Shown here: piece after piece, positions 19,527 through 28,272 of the stretch
Layout of the letters: every line of letters starts with the position of its first letter
How positions within the stretch are numbered: position 1 is the first letter of the stretch
From: Alteromonas sp. BL110
Lineage (GTDB): Bacteria; Pseudomonadota; Gammaproteobacteria; Enterobacterales; Alteromonadaceae
Direction of reading: 5' to 3'
DNA length: 64,000 nt
NCBI RefSeq assembly: GCF_003443615.1
Contig: NZ_CP031967.1
Span: 744,001-808,000 of the forward strand
Program-made: the position numbers and the translations under genes
The notes under the pieces: model-generated
Seen by the model: the letters and a program-made list of their open reading frames with translations, nothing else
Databases searched by the model: none
Told to the model about the DNA's origin: nothing

Positions 19527-19560
19527 TAAAAAAGCCATGCTGTTGAGCATGGCTTTTTTG
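19527..19560. terminator. Bidirectional terminator between galE and mlaA
   Basis: The stem AAAAAAGCCATGCT/AGCATGGCTTTTTT has a four-base loop and T-runs on both strands. It serves galE on the plus strand and the ccm-mlaA operon on the minus strand. Confidence 0.9.
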
Positions 19561-19694
19561 TTAGAGCATATATAGCTAGGTGACGTTGAGGTTAGATAAC
19601 AATAAATACCCCCTCTCCCCGAACTTTATCCAACATCGTTTTGTTTATTACTCTTTCTCTATTTGCCGTCTTTCGACTTGGAGTCTTTTTCTTG

Positions 19695-20597
19695 TTACTT
19701 CGCTTTCTCACTGTCATCAGATGACGCATCTTCTGAATCTGTAGGCTCATCAACAGCTTCTTCCGACGTTTCTTCATAGCTATCAAAGTCATTGCCTTCC
19801 AACATTGCTTCGAAATCAGCAAAGTCATCAAGCTGCTCATCATCTATCGCTTTGTCACCGCTTTTACCATCAGTAACGCGGAATTCTAGATTCTCAAAAT
19901 AAGCATTTTTAACGAAAGCATAATCGTCAACTGACTGCTCTAACTGCGCTTCTTGGTCGAGTAATTGAGCTCTCGTTTCAAGTACAGAAATACCAATACG
20001 CGCTAAGTTTACCGAGCCTTCAAGTAACGACATTGGAAACGCAAAACCGTCCACATAGTCACCAGTAAAGCTTCGCGGATCGCTTGGGCCTAAAAATGGC
20101 AACATTAAGAAAGGGCCTGTATCTAAGCCCCACACAGCAAGGGTCTCCCCAAATTGCTCTCGTTTACGCTCAATCCCAATCTTAGATGCGACATCAAAGG
20201 TGCCAACTAAGCCTACCGTGGTGTTAATTAAGAATCGAGCTAGGCTATCTAGTCCATCATCCACCTTACCTTGAAACATATTATTTAAAAAGTTTGCCGG
20301 CTCTTGTAGGTTATCCGTAATGTTGACTAAGCCAGTGCGTGCAGGCTGAGGCATTACGGTTACATAAGTAACTGTAATAGGGCGCAAAATATATGCATCC
20401 AATACATCCCAATTGAAATCCCAGATTTCACGGTTAACCGGTTCAAGCGGATCTCGTGGGTCAGATGTATCCACTACAGCAGCATTTGTCTTAGCTTCCT
20501 GAGACTGCGCTTGAGACTGTGCATCATTAGTCGCACAGCCACCTAGAATACTTGCGGCAATAATAAACCCAGTAGCGAGCGATTTAGACAAATCCAT
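19695..20597 (-). CDS. mlaA: Outer-membrane lipid asymmetry lipoprotein MlaA (VacJ)
   Basis: MlaA removes misplaced phospholipids from the outer leaflet of the outer membrane and passes them to MlaC. A lipoprotein signal peptide (IIAASILGGC, cysteine at residue 21) precedes the family core: DPLEPVNREIWDFN, FLNNMFQGK, LARFLINTTVGLVGTFDVA, and FGETLAVWGLDTGPFLMLPF. The last 60 residues are a very acidic low-complexity tail (Asp/Glu/Ser), which makes the protein 300 residues against about 250 in E. coli. It starts 2 bases after the ccmI stop, so it is the terminal gene of the ccm operon. Confidence 0.93.
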   Translation of the reverse strand: MDLSKSLATGFIIAASILGGCATNDAQSQAQSQEAKTNAAVVDTSDPRDPLEPVNREIWDFNWDVLDAYILRPITVTYVTVMPQPARTGLVNITDNLQEPANFLNNMFQGKVDDGLDSLARFLINTTVGLVGTFDVASKIGIERKREQFGETLAVWGLDTGPFLMLPFLGPSDPRSFTGDYVDGFAFPMSLLEGSVNLARIGISVLETRAQLLDQEAQLEQSVDDYAFVKNAYFENLEFRVTDGKSGDKAIDDEQLDDFADFEAMLEGNDFDSYEETSEEAVDEPTDSEDASSDDSEKAK

Positions 20598-20599
20598 AC

Positions 20600-21889
20600 T
20601 TATAATTCCTTATCAATAATAATGCTTAGTGAAGAAATCTCATTGGCAATAACACTCGAATTTACACTACCTTGCCATTCCCCTTGAGCTACCGCCACAT
20701 TGCCATCTTTCGATAGCCTTGCGGTAACCACTACATCAGAAAGCGCAGCAAGTGTAAATTGCGGCATCATAGCGTTCTCGGTAGTTAATGTTACAGAAAC
20801 CGGAAAGTCTTCTATTGGCAGCTTAGCCACTGCAGCGGGCATTCTATTAGCTGAGTTAGCATCTTGAGCAAACACAATTAAAAAGCCTTCTTTAGGCGCG
20901 CTAGCTTTGGCGTCATCAGACAAATTAACGGTAATAGTAAAACCAGTAACGGCTTCCTTGATATCGCCCTGTGCACCTGTCTCATCCACAGGTTCTGCAT
21001 CAGAGCGTTGTATCGCTACCATTTCGCTGGTATTTCCCTCTAGCTCTTTTATACGCGCAACTAAACGCTGGGCCATATCGCTATCTGCTGGCAGTTTGCC
21101 TTCAACTTGCTGATAAAAACGACGAGTATTATTAAGATCACCAAGTTGAGCAGAAACCACTGCCATCATAAGCGCGAGATTATCATTCTCAGGGTTATCA
21201 TTAAGCAAACCTAATAAGATAGATTGCGCGCGTTCCAAGTTATTTACATCACCCGTGGTCATCAAAGCTTGAGCTAGCGTAATGCGGTTACCTGAATTAG
21301 TAGGCGCCAAACTAACTGCTTTATCTATAGCTTCAATAGCCTGCACTTCTTGCCCAACACTCAACATCAATCTGCCGAAATACATCCAGCCAGTATCGTC
21401 TTCGGGCTCTTCTCTCAAGCGCTGGCGTATGGCAAGAGCAAGACTAGCAATATCTCGTTGGGTCAGGTTATTCGCGTTACCGCTAGCAAGCTGTTGACTT
21501 AGCTCGGGTAGCGCTTCAATTGCTTCATTTGCCTGAGCCACACGCTCCATCTGGTTCACTTGCGAATACACAATTGTTCCGCATACAACTGCAAGTAGAC
21601 CACCTATTGCAAGTGGCAATTTAGCGTTACCGGTTTTGTGTTGGTGAAATGCACTTTCATCCACAAGTGCCAGTTTAAGTTCATCAACCGCCTGGCGCTT
21701 GTCGTGCTCACTAATAAGCCCTTCTTGCACCTCGCGGTCAAGTTCAGCAAGGCGCTGCTTAACAATTTGCGTATTGCTCAAACTGTCTTGTTTTGCGTGA
21801 TTTTTATTGCGCAGCCATGGGAAAGCGACAATTAAAAGAACAAGCGTGATTAAGCCTGAAACAATAATATAAAACTCAGACCAACTCAT
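20600..21889 (-). CDS. ccmI: Cytochrome c maturation protein CcmI (apocytochrome chaperone, TPR)
   Basis: A 429-residue inner-membrane protein holding apocytochrome c for heme ligation. Membrane segment 1 is at residues 5-24. A cytoplasmic loop with heptad leucines follows (RLAELDREVQEGLISEHD), then membrane segment 2 near residues 90-108 and a periplasmic tetratricopeptide region (ARAQ-type helices around residues 150-270). The C-terminal 150 residues form a beta-rich domain as in E. coli CcmH's second half. It overlaps ccmH by 4 bases. Confidence 0.88.
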   Translation of the reverse strand: MSWSEFYIIVSGLITLVLLIVAFPWLRNKNHAKQDSLSNTQIVKQRLAELDREVQEGLISEHDKRQAVDELKLALVDESAFHQHKTGNAKLPLAIGGLLAVVCGTIVYSQVNQMERVAQANEAIEALPELSQQLASGNANNLTQRDIASLALAIRQRLREEPEDDTGWMYFGRLMLSVGQEVQAIEAIDKAVSLAPTNSGNRITLAQALMTTGDVNNLERAQSILLGLLNDNPENDNLALMMAVVSAQLGDLNNTRRFYQQVEGKLPADSDMAQRLVARIKELEGNTSEMVAIQRSDAEPVDETGAQGDIKEAVTGFTITVNLSDDAKASAPKEGFLIVFAQDANSANRMPAAVAKLPIEDFPVSVTLTTENAMMPQFTLAALSDVVVTARLSKDGNVAVAQGEWQGSVNSSVIANEISSLSIIIDKEL

Positions 21890-22437
21890 TCTTTCTCTCG
21901 CTCCAACATTTCATCCGCTTTGGCTAACTTAGCGGCCATATCTTCAGGTGGCGTTACCGATTTTCGGCGAATTACAACCAACAAGGCAATGAATATAAAC
22001 AATACTGGGCCAGCCCAAAGCCACAATGTCGCAGCCGTAACAGGCGGTTGGTAATGCACAAAGTCGCCATAGCGCGACTTCATGAATTCAATGACTTCCT
22101 GCTCCGTTTTGCCCTGTTTGAGTAGGGTGTATACTTTTCGGCGCATGTCGTGGGCAATCATGGCGTCGCTATCTGCAATATTTTGGTTTTGACACATTGG
22201 GCAACGCAGTTCAGCGGTAAGTTTTAAAAAGCTCTCACGTTGTGCTGAAGTATCGAAGGTAAATTTATCTTCAGCGGCGTGTACCGAGAAAGCGCCAAGT
22301 ATCAGCAAAAAGGCAAGAACTCTAGTCACTAGCGTTTTGAAAACGGAAAAGTTGATAGTCATATTGTGAGCAACGTGCACATCTGTATCAACCTTATAGG
22401 CTCCACAAGGTATACGGGTAGCATTTCTAGCTAACAT
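21886..22437 (-). CDS. ccmH: Cytochrome c maturation protein CcmH (thiol reductant, CcmL/NrfF type)
   Basis: It reduces the CxxCH cysteines of apocytochrome c. The redox motif is LRCPMCQNQNIADS, the hallmark LRCxxCxxQ of CcmH. One membrane anchor lies near the C-terminus (LWLWAGPVLFIFIALLVVI). The start is uncertain. ATG 22437 has a strong GGAGG nine bases upstream and lies 2 bases after the dsbE stop, but the signal peptide (FKTLVTRVLAFLLILGAF) begins only about 35 residues in. An ATG at 22362 gives a normal signal peptide but has no ribosome-binding site. The 22437 start is used here. Confidence 0.85.
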   Translation of the reverse strand: MLARNATRIPCGAYKVDTDVHVAHNMTINFSVFKTLVTRVLAFLLILGAFSVHAAEDKFTFDTSAQRESFLKLTAELRCPMCQNQNIADSDAMIAHDMRRKVYTLLKQGKTEQEVIEFMKSRYGDFVHYQPPVTAATLWLWAGPVLFIFIALLVVIRRKSVTPPEDMAAKLAKADEMLEREKE

Positions 22438-22439
22438 TC

Positions 22440-23096
22440 TCACTCACCTCCTTGAACACTTTGGGCGTCACTCATTACAGCGTCAACGTCCACTTTCCTA
22501 TCATCACTTACTTTGCCAGCCCCTTCGGCAACTAATTTATTGTAAAGCGGCCCAACTTTTGAATTCCACACGCGCTCATTAATATCGCCTATGTGGTGCA
22601 TGCGAATAATGCCTTTAGCATCAATCACAAAGTGCTCTGGTGCACCAGTAACACCAAGGTCAAGAGAGGTATCGCGATAAACATCGAAGATATTGTACGC
22701 GTAAGGGTTGCCATAGCGGCTGAGCATGTCGGTGACCTCTTGCTGCACGCGACTAAGTGTTTTTGTGCCAAAGTCTGGGTCTAAATCCTGGTCGAAATAC
22801 AACCCCACAATGTGAACATTTTGCTCATTCTTAAGCTGAGTAAGGAACGGCATTTCGACAGCACAAGTCACGCACCATACACCCCATACATTTAAGATAG
22901 TCACCTTTCCTTTTAAATCTTCTGGGGTATAGGTTATATCTGGCTGCATAAGGTCTGGCAGTGAGAATGCAGGTAATGTTTTGTCTTGAACCTGAGAGTC
23001 TAGCTCTCTAGGGTCAGAAAAAAGCCCTTTAAATAAGAAAATAACCAGCAAAGAAAATAGCACCAATGGAATGGCAACAAGTGGAGCTTTTTTCAT
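22440..23096 (-). CDS. dsbE: Thiol:disulfide interchange protein DsbE (CcmG)
   Basis: A periplasmic membrane-tethered thioredoxin that keeps apocytochrome cysteines reduced during heme attachment. An N-terminal anchor is at residues 6-26. The active site WGVWCVTCAVEMPFL carries CxxC (Cys-Val-Thr-Cys), with the cis-proline region VTGAPEHFVID near residue 156. The 218-residue length is a little above the usual 185 because of a C-terminal extension. Its start codon overlaps the ccmF stop. Confidence 0.92.
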   Translation of the reverse strand: MKKAPLVAIPLVLFSLLVIFLFKGLFSDPRELDSQVQDKTLPAFSLPDLMQPDITYTPEDLKGKVTILNVWGVWCVTCAVEMPFLTQLKNEQNVHIVGLYFDQDLDPDFGTKTLSRVQQEVTDMLSRYGNPYAYNIFDVYRDTSLDLGVTGAPEHFVIDAKGIIRMHHIGDINERVWNSKVGPLYNKLVAEGAGKVSDDRKVDVDAVMSDAQSVQGGE

Positions 23097-25153
23097 TACG
23101 CGTCTCCTTTCACTGAAGTATCTGAAATAACAGATGCTTGATCATTGCCTATCGATGAGTTCGCGTCATTATTGCCACCAAATACACGCTTTATCTTTTT
23201 CACCTTAGCCATACGATAACGCTTGTCGCTAATGGAGAAAATGCCGCCTATCGCCATTACTACCGCGCCAGCCCATAGCCAGATAACAAACGGTTTAATG
23301 TAAATACGAATGGCCCAGGCACCGTTGTCTAACGGTTCACCCATAGCAATAAATAAGTCTCGTGCTAGGTTTGAATGAATAGCCGCTTCTGTCATCGGCA
23401 TGCGCTGAACAATGTACAAACGTTTCTCAGGCTCTAAATGCGCTATTAATTCGCCATTTTTATAAACGTCGAATACGCCCTTGTCCGCGTCAAAGTTCGG
23501 GCCTTGTACTTTACGTACGTCTTTGAAGTTAAAATCATAACCACCTAGAGAAACGGTATCGCCAATGTCCATGCGCACATCCCGCTCCATTTCGTAGTTT
23601 GAAACAAGGGTAATACCGATGATACAAATAGCAAAGCCAACATGGCCCAACACCATGCCCCAGTGACTTGGCGTAAGCTTGCGAAGTTTAGCTATTACTG
23701 ATGCATTATCAGCATTACGTGAAGGCATAGCTGTTAAACGCTGCATCACTTCTTGCACTGTGGTGACGAGGATCCAAAACACCAACACCATACCCAACAT
23801 ACCCATGTAAGTTGGTTCGTCGTAGGCAAAGTTCACTAGTACACCTGCACTTAGTGCTATTCCACCTGCAACCAAGAGTTGCTTTTGCAGTTCGCTGGCT
23901 TTTTGCTGCTTCCAACGCGTTAGCGGACCAAGCCCTAGCATCAATACAAAGGGCACAATCAACAAGGTGAACATTTGGTTAAAGAACGGCGCGCCTACGG
24001 AGATACTGCCTAAGCCTAACTCTTTGTGAACAAGAGGCAGTAGCGTACCAAGAAGAACAACCAATGTTGCTGCACACAGAAAAACATTGTTGCCCATTAA
24101 CAGCACTTCACGAGAAAAAGCTTGGTAGCGTCCTGGGCTTTTAAGCGAAGCCGCACGCATGGCATAAAGCAGCAAGCCAAATCCGCTAAGTACAATTAAA
24201 ATGCCCAGTATAAACAGGCCACGAGTAGGGTCGCTTGCAAAAGAGTGCACCGAAACGATGACCCCGGAACGTACTAAAAAGGTACCTAATAAACTCAAAC
24301 TAAATGCGGCAATTGCAAGCAGCACTGTCCATGATTTAAACGCCTTTCGCTTTTCGGTCACTGCCAGAGAGTGCATCAGGGCCGTACCTACCAACCAAGG
24401 CATAAACGAGGCATTTTCTACTGGGTCCCAGAACCACCAGCCACCCCAGCCAAGTTCGTAATAGGCCCACCAGCTGCCTAGCGCAATGCCTACGGTTAGA
24501 AACGCCCACGCAGAGATAACCCATGGCCTTGACCAACGCGCCCAGGTTGAATCTAACTGACCAGAAATAAGCGCCGAGATAGCAAACGCAAAAGCGACAG
24601 AAAAGCCTACGTAGCCCATATAAAGCATAGGCGGGTGAATGATCATACCAAAATCTTGCAGCAGCGGATTAAGATCTCGCCCGTCTACAGGGAAAAACGG
24701 CAGCATGCTGTTAAAAGGGTTGGAGGTAAGCAGCATAAATAAATAAAAACCAATGCCTACCATGCCTAATACCGACAGTACTCTAGCGACCATAGCAAGT
24801 GGAATACCCTTGCTGAATATCGCTACAGCCACTGTCCAGATTGAAAGCATCAATACCCACAGTAGGAATGAACCTTCATGACCGCCCCACACTGCGGTAA
24901 TTTTATAATAGATAGGAAGCCGGCTATTTGAATGCTGCGCAACGTAAGCCACGCTGAAATCATCGGTAACGAACGCATAGGTCAAGCAGACATAGGCAAT
25001 AAGTGTAAAAGTAAACAGGCCAATGGCTAACGGCTTCGCCGTAGCCATTAACGTTTCATGCTGACGGTGAGCACCCCATAACGGATAAACCGCCAATAAA
25101 ATAGAGAGCACTAGCGCAAGCGTCAGCGCTATATTTCCAATCTCAGGCACCAT
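23096..25153 (-). CDS. ccmF: Cytochrome c heme lyase subunit CcmF
   Basis: A large heme-handling inner-membrane protein of 685 residues with about 15 membrane segments. It passes heme from CcmE to apocytochrome c together with CcmH and CcmI. The tryptophan-rich WWD domain GWGGWWFWDPVENASFMPWL lies near residue 230, and conserved histidines flank it (HPPMLYMGY; a later VHSFASD). Length and order are as in other gammaproteobacterial ccm operons. It starts 3 bases after the ccmE stop. Confidence 0.95.
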   Translation of the reverse strand: MVPEIGNIALTLALVLSILLAVYPLWGAHRQHETLMATAKPLAIGLFTFTLIAYVCLTYAFVTDDFSVAYVAQHSNSRLPIYYKITAVWGGHEGSFLLWVLMLSIWTVAVAIFSKGIPLAMVARVLSVLGMVGIGFYLFMLLTSNPFNSMLPFFPVDGRDLNPLLQDFGMIIHPPMLYMGYVGFSVAFAFAISALISGQLDSTWARWSRPWVISAWAFLTVGIALGSWWAYYELGWGGWWFWDPVENASFMPWLVGTALMHSLAVTEKRKAFKSWTVLLAIAAFSLSLLGTFLVRSGVIVSVHSFASDPTRGLFILGILIVLSGFGLLLYAMRAASLKSPGRYQAFSREVLLMGNNVFLCAATLVVLLGTLLPLVHKELGLGSISVGAPFFNQMFTLLIVPFVLMLGLGPLTRWKQQKASELQKQLLVAGGIALSAGVLVNFAYDEPTYMGMLGMVLVFWILVTTVQEVMQRLTAMPSRNADNASVIAKLRKLTPSHWGMVLGHVGFAICIIGITLVSNYEMERDVRMDIGDTVSLGGYDFNFKDVRKVQGPNFDADKGVFDVYKNGELIAHLEPEKRLYIVQRMPMTEAAIHSNLARDLFIAMGEPLDNGAWAIRIYIKPFVIWLWAGAVVMAIGGIFSISDKRYRMAKVKKIKRVFGGNNDANSSIGNDQASVISDTSVKGDA

Positions 25154-25156
25154 AAA

Positions 25157-25651
25157 TTATTTGCCTCCAGTGCCGTTTGACGACTCGTAAGAAGGCATAT
25201 TTTCAGGTTTAACGTGTTTAATGCCTTTCATTTTTTCTGCCAACTCAGGTGGCATGTATTCTTCATCGTGTTTAGCAAGTACTTCCTGCGCTTTGATATT
25301 CTTCTCGCCGGTGAGTACCCCCGTTGCCACAATGCCCTGCCCTTCGCGGAACAAATCAGGCAAGATCCCTGTGTAAGTCACTGTAACCGTTGGACCGGTA
25401 TCGATTAAGTCGAAGCTCACCGCTAAGCTTTCCTGATCTCGCTTCACACTGCCAGGTACCACCATACCGCCTATGCGAAGGCGCTGACCGACTTGCGGTT
25501 TCTGTCCATTTTTGCCTTCGATAATTTCGCTAGGTGTATAAAAAAGGTCAATACTGTCGTTTAGAGCGTAAAGCATCAATCCAATTGCACTTACTACTAA
25601 AAAACCGATAATTCCTACTACGGTCAATCGCTGCTTTCGTCTCGGGTTCAT
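25157..25651 (-). CDS. ccmE: Cytochrome c-type biogenesis heme chaperone CcmE
   Basis: A 164-residue periplasmic protein anchored by one N-terminal helix (residues 9-30). It carries heme covalently on a histidine. The heme-binding segment is [14 protein letters not shown] near residue 130, with both the histidine and the following tyrosine present. The OB-fold core shows [15 protein letters not shown] and [18 protein letters not shown]. It lies between ccmF and ccmD in the standard order. Confidence 0.94.
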   Translation of the reverse strand: MNPRRKQRLTVVGIIGFLVVSAIGLMLYALNDSIDLFYTPSEIIEGKNGQKPQVGQRLRIGGMVVPGSVKRDQESLAVSFDLIDTGPTVTVTYTGILPDLFREGQGIVATGVLTGEKNIKAQEVLAKHDEEYMPPELAEKMKGIKHVKPENMPSYESSNGTGGK

Positions 25652-25724
25652 GCAACTCTCACTTCGAAAAAACTAATAAACGATAAAAACGCAAATAAAT
25701 GCCAAGTTAACTTTTAACGTTAAA

Positions 25725-25934
25725 CTAGGCGCTGTCTTGCTGTTGCTGTCGCGCTTTTTTAATGCGCGCTTTGCGTTCTTTTTCCACCATCACCTGCTTT
25801 AAAAGGCCGCGATGCTTAATAAAACTTTGTACGGCGATAATGGCCATTGCCACAAAAGTAACGCCAAACGACAGCCATACGTAAAATGCATAGCCACCCA
25901 TAGCTAAAAAATCGGAAAAGGACTCAAACTGCAT
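25725..25934 (-). CDS. ccmD: Heme exporter accessory protein CcmD
   Basis: A 69-residue single-pass protein. Residues 15-38 form the membrane helix (AFYVWLSFGVTFVAMAIIA), followed by a basic cytoplasmic tail. CcmD helps release holo-CcmE from the CcmABC complex. It is identified by size, layout and its position one base after ccmC. Confidence 0.9.
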   Translation of the reverse strand: MQFESFSDFLAMGGYAFYVWLSFGVTFVAMAIIAVQSFIKHRGLLKQVMVEKERKARIKKARQQQQDSA

Positions 25935-25935
25935 C

Positions 25936-26724
25936 TTAATTGCCCTCTTTCACAAATGTACTTGCCGTATCGCTTTGCTGCTTTGACATTGCTTTCATAG
26001 CCAACGCTTGCACCCAAGGCCTGTGCATTTCTCGCAATACAATTTCATTTCGTAAACGCACTGTGGTTACAGCACCAATAAAGAAAGCAAAACCCAGTAA
26101 GTTAATTAACAGCGGCCACAACATTTCAGGCGCAATCGAAGGGTTGTCAAACTTACTGATCGTTGCACCTTGATGTAACGTGTTCCACCACTCTACCGAG
26201 TAGTGAATAATGGGGATATTTACAACGCCAACAAGTGCCATTACGCCTGCGGCTTTGCCAGCCTGCTGTTTGTCTTCAAATGCACCGTAAAGGGCGATAA
26301 CCCCCATGTACAAGAACAGTAGAATAAGCTCTGACGTCAGGCGTGCATCCCACACCCACCAAGCTCCCCACATGGGTTTACCCCAGGCCGCTCCGGTGAA
26401 CAACGCGATAAAAGTCATCACTGCACCAATGGGCGCCATGGCGATCATACTCATATAAGCAGTACGCCACTGCCAAACCATACCTACCAGGGCCGCAATT
26501 GCCATAGCAACATAGGTTCCCATAGACAAAATAGCGCTTGGCACATGGATGTAAATAATACGAAACGAATCACCTTGCTGATAATCTTGGGGTGCGAAGG
26601 CAAGGCCCCATATAGTGCCTATGCTCAAACATATTAAAGCACCAACCCAAAACCAAGGCTGTAAAGTTAAACAAAGCTGGTACGCACGCTCTGTTTTTGC
26701 GTAGGGGTGTAACCACTTCCACAT
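25936..26724 (-). CDS. ccmC: Heme exporter protein CcmC
   Basis: A 262-residue inner-membrane protein with six membrane segments that loads heme onto CcmE. The WWD motif WGAWWVWDARLTSELILLFL is near residue 130, flanked by the conserved histidines in IHVPSAILSM and IIHYSVEWWNTLHQ. Its start codon overlaps the ccmB stop by one base. The family call is unambiguous. Confidence 0.95.
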   Translation of the reverse strand: MWKWLHPYAKTERAYQLCLTLQPWFWVGALICLSIGTIWGLAFAPQDYQQGDSFRIIYIHVPSAILSMGTYVAMAIAALVGMVWQWRTAYMSMIAMAPIGAVMTFIALFTGAAWGKPMWGAWWVWDARLTSELILLFLYMGVIALYGAFEDKQQAGKAAGVMALVGVVNIPIIHYSVEWWNTLHQGATISKFDNPSIAPEMLWPLLINLLGFAFFIGAVTTVRLRNEIVLREMHRPWVQALAMKAMSKQQSDTASTFVKEGN

Positions 26725-27389
26725 TAGTTTTGACTCACTTTTAAAGAATACGCGATGGCAAACGGTGCCAATGCCGCAGCCAATAAAAGCATGGCGGCAA
26801 TAATAGCAAGTTGCGCATGATAAGGTAATTGCAGTGCGGCAGAATCAACAGCCGACGTGGCAAATATCAGTAAAGGAATAAAGACAGGAATAAGTAATAG
26901 CGCTAAAAGTACTCCGCCCTTCTGCAATCCAACGGTAAGTCCTACCGCAATCGCACCAATCAATGAAAGTAGCGGCGTACCCAGCAGCAAAGTTAAAACA
27001 AGCGCGATATACATATCCACTGTCAGATTCAAAAACATCGCTAATAAAGGCGAAAGCAAAAATAAGGGCACGAAACTAACCAACCAGTGTACGGTTACTT
27101 TTACCGCGCTTACCGCCGGTAACGCCATGCCAGAAAGCATGTATTGCTCTAACGAACCGTCTTGAAAGTCATCGCGAAAAAGCCTTTCCATCGCCATTAA
27201 AGAGGACAGTATGGCGGCAATCCAAATTACCCCTGGCCCTATGCGCTGTAGGGTATCGGGAGACGGGCTAACGCCTAACGGAAACAAAGTCACTACCATG
27301 GTTAAAAACATGAGTGGCTGCACCAATTCCGCTTTTTGCTTAAAAGCGATGTGCATGTCGCGCTTAAAAATACCTTTGTAAAGTGACAT
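26724..27389 (-). CDS. ccmB: Heme exporter permease CcmB
   Basis: A 221-residue integral membrane protein with six segments, the permease half of the CcmAB ATPase needed to release heme-loaded CcmE. Family features are the N-terminal FKRDMHIAFKQKAELVQPL, MERLFRDDFQDGSLEQYMLS and the glycine-rich LLGTPLLSLIGAIAVGLTVG. It overlaps both neighbours by one base. Confidence 0.94.
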   Translation of the reverse strand: MSLYKGIFKRDMHIAFKQKAELVQPLMFLTMVVTLFPLGVSPSPDTLQRIGPGVIWIAAILSSLMAMERLFRDDFQDGSLEQYMLSGMALPAVSAVKVTVHWLVSFVPLFLLSPLLAMFLNLTVDMYIALVLTLLLGTPLLSLIGAIAVGLTVGLQKGGVLLALLLIPVFIPLLIFATSAVDSAALQLPYHAQLAIIAAMLLLAAALAPFAIAYSLKVSQN

Positions 27390-28012
27390 TAAAAGCGGTA
27401 CTCCAAATCGAATACACGGTGTTCGCCAGCTGCGTTCGACAAAGATTGATGTGACGTAGTGATAATAAGACCGCCGTTACTCACGTGCTCTTTCATACTC
27501 GTTTCAAGTAAGTTAACCCCTTTTACATCAAGCGCTGTAAACGGTTCATCCAATATCCACACCTTTGCTGGTTTTAGCCATAGTCGTGATAGCGCCACAC
27601 GACGCTGCTGACCGGCCGATAAGTACCTTACAGGCACATCTTCAAGTCCAACCAATCCCACTTTCTCTAACACGTCAAAAAGCGTGTTATCAGGCACCGA
27701 AACCTTGTGCTGAGCTAACCAGAACGATAGATTATCTAAGGCAGAAAGGCTGCCGTTAGTACCGCTTTTGTGACCGAGATAAAAAAGGTCATGGTAGTAG
27801 CCTGCCTTGTCCTCTGAAATGTCCACTCCGTTGTACAGTACTGCGCCTGCATCGGGCGAACTCAGCCCTGTTAAAATGCGCAGCAAGCTGGTTTTCCCTG
27901 CACCGTTAGACCCGCGTAAATACAGCAACTCATTGGAATCGACAACCAGTGAAAGCCCTTCAAATAGGGTCCTGTCTCGTTTGCTGCATGTTAACCCGCG
28001 CGCCTCTAACAC
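27389..28012 (-). CDS. ccmA: Heme exporter ATP-binding protein CcmA
   Basis: A 207-residue ABC ATPase: Walker A GSNGAGKTSLL near residue 35, signature LSAGQQRRVALSRL near 130, Walker B VWILDEPFTALD. It is the first gene of the cytochrome c maturation operon running to mlaA. It is divergent from the FliK-like gene across 260 bases, which should carry both promoters. In several gammaproteobacteria ccmA follows the flagellar/chemotaxis cluster, consistent with the neighbour here. Confidence 0.95.
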   Translation of the reverse strand: MLEARGLTCSKRDRTLFEGLSLVVDSNELLYLRGSNGAGKTSLLRILTGLSSPDAGAVLYNGVDISEDKAGYYHDLFYLGHKSGTNGSLSALDNLSFWLAQHKVSVPDNTLFDVLEKVGLVGLEDVPVRYLSAGQQRRVALSRLWLKPAKVWILDEPFTALDVKGVNLLETSMKEHVSNGGLIITTSHQSLSNAAGEHRVFDLEYRF

Positions 28013-28272
28013 TGCCTAGCTACTCCAACGTTCAGAAGAGGTTATAAAAAATGGCGCTAGTCTACCACATGAACGCTTTTTCGCAGTCGCGAATTCCAAT
28101 TAAATATGATTTACTTCAACGACAAAGGCATTTTTCCTTTGGGCATCTTGCCTTTAATTGGACGTTTTTCTCTGTGCTATTGGTAGTCCTGCGTTAATAG
28201 GAAAACAGCCCTTAATAGCTTTGCTATACTTAAAATAGTAAGGAAAAGCGCCACCGTGCCGATATCACAATC

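Noticed and set aside
19592..19843. An 83-codon minus-strand frame overlapping the end of mlaA
   Set aside because: It lies in another frame of the acidic MlaA tail, is Lys/Met-rich, and has no ribosome-binding site. It is a shadow of the repetitive GAA/GAC codons.
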